Shown: one piece after another, positions 54,753 to 64,000 of the stretch
How the letters are laid out: each line of letters begins with the position of its first letter
Numbering within the stretch: the stretch's first letter is position 1
NCBI GenBank assembly: GCA_030549495.1
Contig: JAUIRK010000842.1
Location: forward strand, 1 to 64,000
DNA length: 64,000 nt
Reading direction: 5' to 3'
Source of the DNA: Nectonema munidae
Lineage: Eukaryota > Nematomorpha > Nectonematoida > Nectonematidae
Made by a program: the position numbers and the translations under genes
The notes under the pieces: model-generated
What the model was told of the DNA's origin: nothing
Seen by the model: the letters and a program-made list of their open reading frames with translations, nothing else
The model's database searches: none

Positions 54753-55175
54753 TTACTCGTAATTAAGTTGCATCTTCAGCTTGCTTTTGCTGAATATATA
54801 AGATATAATTTCCTGGGTAAAGAAAAAATTAAAAATTTTCATCAAATCCTTTTCACCTGAGGCACGATCCTTAGGTCCAGGGGGTAAAGATGCAACATCT
54901 CGAATGTTTTCAGAGCGTGAACTTCCTCTTGAGTCTGTGAAAGGTTCCCAACTGTAATCAATGTTATCAGAAGAAATCAAATTATCATCGATTTCCTGAT
55001 CACGCTCTGAAAGGCTGGAATCAGATTCGACTGAAAAAGAATCACCTGAGTCTTCAAAGAAAGTGGATGAGCTATGATCTGAGTTCATTATGAAACGATT
55101 TTTATGAAGCCATAAACAAAAATAATCGATCTCGGATATATAATAATGGAATCCATGAACACAAGCTAGATTCAA
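54753..55175 (-). pseudogene. piggyBac transposase N-terminal acidic part
   Basis: It contains an acidic, Ser-rich region ('EDSGDSFSVESDSSLSERDQ') and 'LPPGPKDRASGEKDLMKIFN' then 'FFTQEIISYIF', matching the 'GP...DLFxLFFTxEIIexI' start of the piggyBac core. It belongs with the pieces at 52681-54036. The likely start is the Met in 'MNSDHSSS'. Confidence 0.75.
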
Positions 55176-55210
55176 TCATCAAATTTCAAGGACGAACGGA
55201 CTGTATCCTA

Positions 55211-55861
55211 TTGAATCGGTATCATATAAGCGCATTATTATATACGCATTGCACATCATCAATCGGATCAATTCTTTTATTACAGAAAAATATAAAGAAA
55301 CAACAAATTACTTCACAAGTTAGTTTTCAAACTGTATTGTATTACTTCAGCTATATTATATTTATGAGCATTCTGTGGAGATTTTATAGCATACAAGCGT
55401 TACTATATTCTTACCATAGACAACATTTGTTTGATGCATTTCGTGCATATAACGAAATGATTTATTTTGTTTACAGCCAAAACTCTACTTGTGTATTTAC
55501 CATAACGTTTATGTGTTTCATGTTTTTCATATTCCTTTTTGGTACAGTGAATAACCTTTATAACTTGAATCAGTATACCCCGAAATCGCACATAACGCGT
55601 TATGCATTTAGCTTCCATCTACGTATACATACTACCATTATAAGCGTGGATACTTATCATAGGTATTTCACATATTTAGCTTCTAAGCACCACTTTTTCG
55701 ATTATGATGATAAACCGTTTGAAAGAAAACATGAATTTCTTTCAACAATCGATTCACAAATTATAGCTTATCAATTTTTCAGTGTTAATTGTTATAAGTC
55801 TTTTCTATGTAGCCAACTGAAAAAGAAAAAACATCAAAAACAGCGAAAATTTCTATGTTAA
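55211..55861 (+). CDS. Unrecognised 216-aa open frame
   Basis: This is the longest intact frame in the window without an assignment. It has two hydrophobic stretches that could be membrane segments (about residues 43-60, 'TVLYYFSYIIFMSILWRF', and 94-111, 'CVFTITFMCFMFFIFLFG') and a basic C-terminus ('LKKKKHQKQRKF'). It begins just outside the start of the piggyBac relic and on the opposite strand. It may be subterminal sequence of that element, since words such as CATAACG recur in it. A frame this long is unusual at this AT content, yet no family is recognised, so a real gene is not established. Confidence 0.25.
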   Translation: MNRYHISALLYTHCTSSIGSILLLQKNIKKQQITSQVSFQTVLYYFSYIIFMSILWRFYSIQALLYSYHRQHLFDAFRAYNEMIYFVYSQNSTCVFTITFMCFMFFIFLFGTVNNLYNLNQYTPKSHITRYAFSFHLRIHTTIISVDTYHRYFTYLASKHHFFDYDDKPFERKHEFLSTIDSQIIAYQFFSVNCYKSFLCSQLKKKKHQKQRKFLC

Positions 55862-56159
55862 AAACGATATCGCGGATCAGCTATGACGCGAGTGCTCACT
55901 ATGAGCCCAAATTATTGCGTTGCATTCGTTTCTCACTGTATTTTAGTTTGCATGCATACATGGAGTAAAATGCCATATGTCCGTGAACTACGCTGTATCA
56001 AAATTGTCCGTGAACGACCTGAGCCTTAAGAGTTTAGTGGATTTGTGGGAACCATTAATCAACTTTCTCATGTTAAAGTTTCAAATGACATACAGCTAAG
56101 AAAATTCTGTAAAGACTTTCTGATTAAATCAAGAATATTTTAAGTACAATTTTTAAAAC

Positions 56160-56610
56160 AGTGAATATGCTTAACTTTGCTTTGAAACGTAGAAGATCAG
56201 ATTTAGTCAACTCTGCTGAGAAGATAAAGAGTTATATGGGGAAATTGAAATTTTGGAAAATGAATGAGAAAAAAATTGACATCTTTTCAAAATTTGAGAG
56301 AAGATACAATGCTTTATTAAAGATAGATTTGTTTGTATAGACCTAGAAAATTATAAGCTTAGAGATGAAGATGTAGAGTTGGCTGAAATGTTGTTGTCCT
56401 TGAAAGAGAATGTGAAGCTGAGAAGAAGAGTTGACAACGAAGGAGTCTTTGCATATATATCAATAAAGGACTAACAGTCAAATAGTTTCCAACATCTTGA
56501 AGCAAGCATAATTTCTTTCCCTACTATATTGTAGGTTGGAATCTGGATCTCAATCTGTTGTAAATGTTTTCAGTAGAAGATTAAATAAATTACATCTCAA
56601 CAACAGAGGA
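56160..56610 (+). pseudogene. hAT transposase C-terminal relic
   Basis: The + strand gives 'KIKSYMGKLKFWKMNEKKID' early and 'LESGSQSVVNVFSRRLNKLH' late, with stops between. This resembles the end of FAM200/ZBED-type hATs, where a 'xxGFSxVxxlxxKxRNRL' block is conserved. Confidence 0.5.
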
Positions 56611-56616
56611 ACTATC

Positions 56617-56725
56617 GGAAGAAGAAGAAGAAGAAGAAGAATAAGACTAACAATACTAACTCTAAAACTAACAATATTCTAACCATGCTAACACTAACTC
56701 TAAAACTAACAATATTCTAACTATA
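56617..56725 (+). repeat. (GAA)n microsatellite and short tandem duplication
   Basis: About eight GAA units (56619-56642), then two copies of a stretch with CTAACTCTAAAACTAACAAT at about 56656 and 56694. Confidence 0.85.
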
Positions 56726-56794
56726 CTAAATGTTTATTTTAAATTCTAAATTCTAATGTTTATTCTAAATTCTAAAATCTATTCTAAATGTTTA

Positions 56795-56935
56795 TTCGAT
56801 CAAATGTCCGTTCGGTCAAATGTCTGTTCTGTCAAATGTTCGTTTGGTGAAATGTTGGTTCGGTCAAATGTCTGTTCGGCCAAATGTACGTCGGCTAAAT
56901 GTCCATTCGGTCAGATGTCTGTCGGCCAATTGCCC
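56795..56935 (+). repeat. Tandem repeat of TTCGGTCAAATGTCTG-like units
   Basis: Eight or so imperfect 15-17 bp units (TCGGTCAAATGTCTGT and variants with GGCCAAATG, GGTGAAATG). Such arrays often form the ends of non-autonomous transposons; an inverted partner was not found nearby. Confidence 0.85.
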
Positions 56936-56979
56936 GGGCACGCCATTCAGCACAAACAACAATTCCATTTGGCTTACAC

Positions 56980-57072
56980 TGCAAATATAATCAATTGCTA
57001 GAGTAAATATAAAATCAAGTGTTCAAACAGTAAAAAAACAAGCAAGCCTTTGTGTCAACTAAACTAAAAGGG
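56980..57072 (+). repeat. Repeat B, copy 2
   Basis: Nearly identical to 52290-52385 (starts CTGCAAATATAATCAATTGC, ends CTAAACTAAAAGGGGCTC). Confidence 0.85.
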
Positions 57073-58380
57073 GCTCTTATGTAAATATTGGCGCGTGATG
57101 GTTTTCGTATCGGAAAGCCTTCCCAATGAACAGAATTCTTTGCTTTGCTCTTTTTTTCCCCTTTGCACTTGCAAGTAAAAGTTCTTATTTTAAAAATCAT
57201 CAAAATTTATGCTTATTTGTTATAAAGTAATTCATTCATCTTTAAAATTGCATTGAGCTGGTTAAAATAAAAAAAGATAAAATATTTATTTGAAAGTATA
57301 ATTTTAATCCGTGAACAAGCAGTTTGCCTACATTTTGCCTATAGAATTATAAAACTTTTTAAAATTTGTATTTAACTTTATTCATCTTATAGATATATTT
57401 ATATTATTTATTGTTTTCGTTTGGGGGGGGGGGGGGGGAATTGAATTTGATTTACGAGTTCTTCTTAACAACTATTCTGAAACCTCAAATTATAAGAACG
57501 ATCAAAGTTTTTTCGGGATCTTCTAAAACATATGTTTCCGTCAGGTACGCATTGCAACGTGTTGAATATATGATGTCTAGATGCTATAGATAGATAGTAA
57601 GAATACGTATAGTTACATACTTGTGAACAAAATAATTTTTTATTTCCAAGATATAGGAAGCAACGTCGCAATTTTTTTTCATGTTTATCTTCAGTGTATT
57701 GTATATATTCATCTTGACCTAGTCGGGCAGATTGGGAGTATGCCAATAATTTCAAAAAATGCAAATTATTATCAAAAGCGTTGATGTATGTTACTGCTCA
57801 TTGAGATTATTGTTTTCATAAAGCTATGAATATTTTTTGTTATTACTATTTTAATCAAATTTTCGTGGGGGCAGAGAAAAGGTTTACTTGCCTACGCGCT
57901 TGGCATTTAAGAATATGTAAATAAGATAAAATATAACGATTATTTCTGCGACAAATCAAAATGAAGAGTTGTTTGAACTTAAATAAAAAAAATTTATTAT
58001 TTATTTATAATTAATAAAATTAATTTGAAATTAAAGTAAAAATTAACGAAGGAAATTTTTTAAGTTTTAAAAAAAAATTTGTTTTTGACCCTTTGTGAAG
58101 TCTTGGTTTTGGATCATCTCCTTTTCTTTTTGAATGATAACTTAAAGCAGATAATTTTTATCTCCTGGGTCACAGGTCTCTTGCATTATGCCTGAAAGGA
58201 CTAAGTTAACTTGGAGTGGAAAATTTCAATTTCTTTAAATATTTTATTCATTCCTCATGATTATTCTTTAAAAATAAAAAAACATTTGAAAACACTTTAA
58301 ATTTTCAGAGGTTTTTTTTATAAATTTATTTTATTAGTTGTCGGTATCGCAACCAAGGTTCTTTCAAAAACAATTATTTA
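57073..58380. other. Non-coding stretch with a poly(G) run
   Basis: A run of 16 G at 57423-57438. No recognisable genes; the 99-codon minus frame at 57465-57764 shows no domain. Confidence 0.45.
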
Positions 58381-58384
58381 TATT

Positions 58385-58460
58385 AAGTCAAGATTGGGAA
58401 TCGAACCGTGATGTACTGGATGAAGGGCCTCTGCTCCCACCCTAGGTCATTTGGCGATTA
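58385..58460 (-). repeat. tRNA-like SINE head
   Basis: On the minus strand a perfect B box, GGTTCGATTCC, is preceded about 45 bp upstream by a weak A-box-like stretch. The T-stem has mismatches and no acceptor stem forms, so a functional tRNA is unlikely. Confidence 0.45.
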
Positions 58461-59299
58461 TTTTTAATTTTGTATTCCACACACCATTTTCATATAACAT
58501 ACAGAGACTTTGAACTTCCGTTTCGGTTAAAACGAATGAAAACTTAAGATTCTAAGAAATTTGTTATAACCGGTATTCACTGTATAATGTCTTTTGATGT
58601 AAGAAATTTTGAGATTACCGAAAGACCTTTTGATCATTTGCTTCTCAAAAAGTTGGTCTAGCGTTTTAGATAAATTGAGGCTTAGATGGAAGAGAACTCA
58701 GTTCATGAATAAAGGACTGTTATTTATTTTGTTAAGTCCATTAAATATTAAAACTCATTTTCCAAATTTTAAGTTTCTTTCAACGAGGAATTTTGCAAAA
58801 CCAAAGACAAAGGACATCTTTACTCAAAGTCGGACTGCTCAGAATGGGCAAATTGGCTAAACTACGAATGCCCGAATTTTTGTCGTAAAAGAGGTTTCCT
58901 TTATTTTTTAATATTCATGTTTAAACGCAAAATAATAAATAATATCTTTTCAAATATGCAATTTTTTATTTATCAAGAAGAGTATTTTTCATCTTTAGAG
59001 AGGCTGTGTGTGGCCTGTCAAACCACGTACACTCTTGATGCCTGTTCTCTTCAAGCTCACATTATCAATAAAGAATGTCCAGATTTTTGCTCTATCGGTG
59101 GTATTTTATTTACTTTCTTTATTTGGAGCGATTATAATATTCACATTTAAGAAGCATTTTTGTGAAACTTTTTCTGATCATTACACACTTTTCATAGATG
59201 ATCCTTGTCTATGGCCCCCACAACAATCATAGCCGGTGAATACCGTGAATGTCTACTAGTATCTAACAATTATAATCATAAGATTAATTAAAAAGGGCA

Positions 59300-59700
59300 T
59301 TTTGCTAAAAGGTGTTTCAAGAATAAGCAAAAAAAGAAGAAAGAAACATAGAAAATCCAGTGGATGGAAAAAGTTTATTAATCCTACGCTATGTGATTTA
59401 ATCTTTGAATCTTACAAATTTGATAACATTGTAACAACTAAGTGCTCTAGTTGGGAGACAATTCTACTCAGTGTGAAGGGTGATGTTGCAGATTATCGAC
59501 AAGCTTCTTGATTCTTGGTTCTGTTTCACTTAAACGACAACGTAGGTCATGCGTATAGGTTTTATTTATGCATAGCCTCAGATTATGGCCGCTTAAATTT
59601 TGCTTTGGGAACCAATGTAAAGCATGGAATGTTCGAGATGAATTTAATTTCGCGAAGTTCGTGAAGCCGGCATTTTCGCGGAAAAAGTTCTGCAAAATTT
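59300..59700 (-). pseudogene. hAT transposase C-terminal end
   Basis: The minus frame 59695-59468 ends 'DLRCRLSETEPRIKKLVDNL' and 'QHHPSH' plus stop, matching the 'DLRLxLTxIEPDIxKLVxxHQAHPSH' end typical of FAM200/ZBED5-like hATs. The rest of the transposase is not here. Confidence 0.65.
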
Positions 59701-60254
59701 AATTCCATTTGGGCAATAAAGAAAGTGAATATGAAAAAGACACTTCTTCGCCACGAAATGTAAAAAACTCGGTTCGGTATGATGTTTTAGCGAAAGCAAG
59801 CAAATCCTTAGTAAAACAAATGAGTGAAAAAATTAAATGTACTCTTTTTAAAACGAAATGTAGAGAAAGAAATGTTTCTTAGATTTAAAAAAATGTTTTA
59901 TTTTTGTGATTTAAATATAACGAAATTTCACCAAAATAGATTACTAAGATAGGGCAAGCAAAGAAACATCTCAAATAGTACTCTTCATAGTATTGCTTCC
60001 CACACATATATTGCGTTAGGAAAGCAAATTATGTAAAATACGTTTAGGACTTGAGTCCAGGAATTGACAGGTATGAAGTCGTGAATTTAAATTTGGGCCT
60101 TTTAAATAGAAATTGAAAGTGGAAAATATTTTGAAGAAAATTTGCTATAGACCTTAAATTTATATGAATTAGATATTCCATTCGCTGAGTGAGGCGGGAT
60201 AATTACGTGGTAATGAATTTGTACACAAAATAATACAAGAAGTGCAAAATAAAC

Positions 60255-60877
60255 AAATTCCAATCAAAACGCGCGAAAACCAAAACGCCCGAAACCAAAA
60301 CGCCCGAAAACCAAAACGTTCGAAACCAAAACGCCCGAAACCAAAACGCTCGAAAACCAAAACGCCCGAAACCAAAACACCCGATACAAGAACGTCTGAA
60401 ACTTGAATCTACAAAAAATATTTAAAAATTTAAGATTTTTTCTTGTATCTACGTTTTTTTCCAATCTTATATGTTTTTCTAAGAATATGTTAAATTTAAC
60501 ACTTTGTTGTTTCACATGCATAAAAAGCAGATAAAAGATTCCTAATTTATCAATCTTATCGAATAGAACTAGTCCTGAAATTTTGAACCAAAATCAGAAA
60601 TTATTTATATTTTTGTTTTCCTGTTTAAATTAGTCACATCTTTTCTGGGATCAAACTGATTTTCCGTTTAAATCGGTTGTTTAAATGTTTTTCAAACCAA
60701 AGGAATAATGTATTTTTTTATGATCACTTTTATCTTTCAAGTCAAATTGATCACTATCATTTCGTGACAAATCGACCGTTTTGAAAACTCTCCAAATAGA
60801 ATAAATTTCAAAAAATAGTAACCCCCGAATTATTTTATTCGGGCGTTTTGTTTTTCGGGCGTTTTGACCCGGCACCC
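60255..60877. mobile_element. Non-autonomous element with tandem-repeat inverted ends
   Basis: The left end consists of CCAAAACGCCCGAAA units (about eight, 60265-60385), and the right end has two inverted units TTCGGGCGTTTTG (60836-60866). The flanks AATAAAC are identical on both sides (60248-60254, 60878-60884). The empty site is visible in A1 (GTGCAAAATAAACTTTACAA near 25579) and in A2. No coding content; superfamily unknown. Confidence 0.85.
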
Positions 60878-61332
60878 AATAAACGCTTTACAAATTTAAC
60901 GCATTACCCAATGCGTTAAAAGCCAATCTTTACATCTTACATTGGCAAGCTTAGCATTTTCCGTTACCCACAACTTCATAAGACCCATAACTTTTAAAAA
61001 CATAAATAACTTTTGTAAATAAAATTACAATCATTTACCTATACTTATAATTTTTAATATTAAAAAATTTGAAAGAATTTGTAAAAACATTGCGACTATT
61101 CCAAGCTATCTTGATGATAAAAAAACTAAGACATTAAGTAAAATGAATATCTAAGAATGAAGATGCTATAAATTTAGATTCTGGAATAAAAGACTTGATT
61201 GTTTAAATTATGTTTAACAAATATAATTAAGGCCCTAACTTGTGTATTCTATTACATTAATTTAACTCTTTCAGTTACAGTAATCAATAGGTATAAATAA
61301 ACGATTTAGGCTTTAAATTATAGACCATAGAG

Positions 61333-61860
61333 CAGTGTTTCCCTAACTTTTGTGAGCCGCAACACACTCTTTACATAGAAAAATTCCACGACACACCACC
61401 AAGCAAATATTTCAAAAAAAATACTAAATGAAGTATTATAATTAACGACAGTATCCTTGTAATCCATTAAACAGTAAGATTAAAGTATAGCAACAGAAGG
61501 AAACTGGGCGAACAAGCAGCAACAGCAATAAAATTTTATTCAGTGTGACAAATGAGTTTGCTTTCGAGAACAAATTAAATTCCATCGAGGGTCCAAAGAC
61601 GACAAGCAAACTCGCATTTCATCCTCAATTCGGTGAAGTCTTTGTCGCTTTTTGGATTTGATTTCGGTTAATGCCGAAAGAAAACAGAAAGTTTTCAAAA
61701 TTTAATAATTGAACCGCGTTAACCGAAATTGTGTGAATCGAAGTCGTCCTAATTGAGGGATAACGGTATCTTTTTATTATTTCTAAAAAAATCTCGCGAC
61801 ACACTTGGAAAGTTTTTGCGACACACTACTGTCTCGCGACACACAGTTTGGGAAACAATG
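61333..61860. mobile_element. hAT-type MITE (528 bp) with perfect 8-bp duplication
   Basis: Ends CAGTGTTTCCCTAAC and GTTTGGGAAACAATG, flanked by identical CCATAGAG (61325-61332, 61861-61868). Subterminal words GACACAC recur on both sides (CGACACACCACC left, GCGACACAC three times right). It is non-coding and inserted in family A copy A5. Confidence 0.92.
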
Positions 61861-62179
61861 CCATAGAGAATACTTTATCATATAGTTATGTGCTATAAAA
61901 AATATTTGCCCTGTTGAAAATGTATGGGATCTTGTTCAGATTATACTGGCTACATTACTACCTCTGATCAAATGTTGCTCAAAGTTGTATTATTATATCA
62001 ATGAAGTGGAATTGAATGAAAAAAAATAGATTTTAAATATTCATTCTAAGACTTAACCTTAGGACAAGAAAAGTAGTAGGGAAAGTCTACTCACAAGTGA
62101 TAAAAGTCTTCTAAATTCTATAAAAAAAGATATAGAATTGAAATTTTTTGAATTGTTGGGAGGTGCGTGGCCATAACAA

Positions 62180-64000
62180 ATGTTTTATCACAGTAAAAAC
62201 AAGTTTTAAATATGAAGCATTGTATCTCATTATTTTTTTTCTACGAAATTCTAAGAAATCTATCATTTTAAATTTTCATAAAAAAACACATCGGTTAATT
62301 TAACTAGGAATCATTTAAATCATTTATTTTCAAATGTTTTAAAAATTTTATGCATAATTTACTTTTATCAAATTATGATGTTTTGTGTTCCATTAAAAAA
62401 TGTTACTAATGTAATAACTGAATTCATTAGTTGTAAATATTTACAATGTGTAATATATGAAATTTCAATTTTTAGTATACCCGTTGTTAAGTTCTAAATA
62501 CTTTATTTTGACTTTATGACTGTTCCATTTTTGTGCATAATTTTTGATATACCTGCCATATAGCGGTAATTTCTGACTTTTTGTGCAGAAGTTATTCCAC
62601 TGTTAAATCTTAGTTTTTATTTTTTTTCTAATACTATTTTTTTTATTGTATGATAAATTTAAATGACAAATATAATTAATAAATCTTCTTCTTCTTATTT
62701 AAATCGGTTTTCGTGAACCATAAAAAATTTTTTAATATTTTTTTTAAAAGTAGACAATTTTTTCAAATTTTCGACTTTTACTCTACCACTTTTAATAAGA
62801 CAAAATTGAATTTTCTCACCACTAAAAGGAGTCAGGCGGAAAAATTTGCCGTAGGGCCATTGCTTCAAACCAAAATATTTCTTTCAAGGTTATAAGATTG
62901 GGCAAGAAAAAAAATGGTTCCTCCCATCGAACATAACATAAAATAACGAAATGAAAGCTATGAGACCCTATACTTAACTATTTTATTTTATTTTTGCTCA
63001 TGCTCATAGCCAAGTAACTTTGAGCTTTACATTCCCTCTTACGATCTGAACAAATATAACATATGAAATATCGCAAAATTCGCCAAACTCACGTAACTTC
63101 ACTCAAATAATTACATAATGCATTTGCAAGCAACTCACAATGATAATATACATGAAACCGCTCTCTGCTGGCACCCCACAAAAGTGTTAAGCATAAAGAA
63201 GCGTTCACAATAAAAAGGTTATATATTGGTTATACTAGAATCAATTAATATTAATATCTTACAAAAAGTATTCGTTGTTTTGAAAAGTGTTTTATATATT
63301 TATTTATAACATAATATAATTTATCATGGATGAAAATCTCGGCAAATATTATTAAACTTATTAATTAAGAAAAAATGATCAGAATAGAAGTCAAAGAAAA
63401 ATTATATTTATTTCTTCAGGCACAATTATTTTTGAGAAATCATGGATGAAATTCTCTGCAAAAATCACAATAAAAATTTTTTTTAAGGGAAAAAGAAAAA
63501 AGTTATCTTTTATGTTTGCAAGATCGGAAAGTTAGTCTCTGTAGAAGCATCACTTTTTAAGTGTGTGTGTGTGCAGTTGCACACTTGTGTGTCGAGTCCA
63601 CGTTGGAGTTAGCTGTGTTTGTTATAAATTGAACAAATTTTATTTCCATCAAAGGAGACTTTTATAAAATTTCACTTCATATGTGCTATAAAATATTTCA
63701 TTTCAAAAAGTGTGCCACCAGCTCTAATTGCTTGGAAATAAAATTTCCAACAGTTCAAAATTCCATTGTTCAAATAAACTCATTTTGATTTCACTCATCC
63801 CTACTCACAGTAATTCGGAATAACAAGAACAAATATATATAAAAAAAGAAATCTAAAAACATTTAGGATTCAATAAGTGTGTATAGTTTATTAGGAAATA
63901 AATTTTTTTTAATCGCTTTCATTTTTCTAGACCTGCAATTATATAAATGCTATAATATTTTAGGAACAATAAATGCTTGTTTGTGGACAAAAAATATAAA
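62180..64000. other. Non-coding AT-rich end of window
   Basis: A short GT repeat near 63560-63573 and poly(T/A) tracts. A 60-codon + frame at 62713 is not recognised. No genes supported. Confidence 0.5.

Larger units (their letters stand above)
52640..55180 (-). mobile_element. Second piggyBac-like element, degraded
   Basis: On the minus strand, transposase pieces occur in order from 55175 to 52681 (see the separate entries). A 228-bp hAT-type MITE lies within it. Clear TTAA-flanked inverted ends were not found. Words CCCATATTGAGTCACC near 52543 and GTGCTCACTATGAGCCC near 55890 might be decayed ends, but this is weak. Confidence 0.7.
59930..62170 (+). repeat. Family A element, copy A5 with two nested insertions
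   Basis: It matches A2 over ATTACTAAGATAGG, GAATTGACAGGTA and later the AAAATGAATATCTAAG words. It is interrupted by a tandem-repeat-ended element (60255-60877) and a hAT-type MITE (61333-61860). The left part is missing and the right end is degraded (GGGAGGTGCGTGG). Confidence 0.75.

Noticed and set aside
56795-56935. Possible CRISPR-like array
   Set aside because: Units are contiguous imperfect tandem repeats without unique spacers, in a eukaryotic genome.
58385-58460. Functional tRNA gene
   Set aside because: The T-stem has mismatches and no acceptor stem can be drawn; only the B box is convincing.

Overview
This window is AT-rich eukaryotic (metazoan) DNA. It has spliced genes with GT-AG introns, LINE and SINE fragments, and a dense mix of cut-and-paste transposons, and nothing bacterial was seen. 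An arthropod is likely (perhaps a copepod-like crustacean, from the base composition and transposon mix), but the species cannot be fixed from sequence alone.

The one host gene I can support lies on the + strand and encodes an orthologue of Barentsz/CASC3 (MLN51), a core exon junction complex subunit. Seven exons run from 27081 to 45907 and join with consistent phases into 474 codons plus a stop. The first two exons carry the two halves of the eIF4A3/RNA-binding SELOR domain. The penultimate coding stretch is proline-rich, as in other CASC3 tails. The N-terminal exons and start codon are not resolved; two weak candidates lie at 17344-17502 and 19244-19354. Exon 5 has a NAGNAG acceptor and can also be read as an alternative terminal exon with its own stop and AATAAA signal.

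Almost everything else is transposon-derived, often nested. Region 1-10 kb: a near-perfect palindrome, an internally deleted hAT, a full-length Tigger/pogo element with both TIRs and a nearly intact transposase, a LINE fragment and a ZBED5-like hAT. Region 10-16 kb: a LINE split by a full-length piggyBac with an intact 591-aa transposase and a TTAA duplication. Region 16-19 kb: tRNA-derived SINEs, a 97-bp duplication and a gypsy integrase fossil. Region 19.7-26.3 kb: a 6.5-kb stretch bounded by hAT-type ends and a perfect 8-bp target duplication, holding a MULE relic and a Tigger relic. Region 27-46 kb: Barentsz exons separated by introns that hold a hAT relic, an inverted duplication of an IS630/Tc1-like transposase, and several MITEs. 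Region 46-64 kb: further hAT and piggyBac relics and more copies of the hAT-type repeat family (family A), some with MITEs inserted in them whose empty sites can be seen in sister copies.

I found no new multi-gene system. The most useful observations are the Barentsz gene model with two possible 3' ends, the apparently intact piggyBac, the Tigger element with a PCNA-box C-terminus, the inverted transposase duplication, and the precise target-site evidence for several MITEs.
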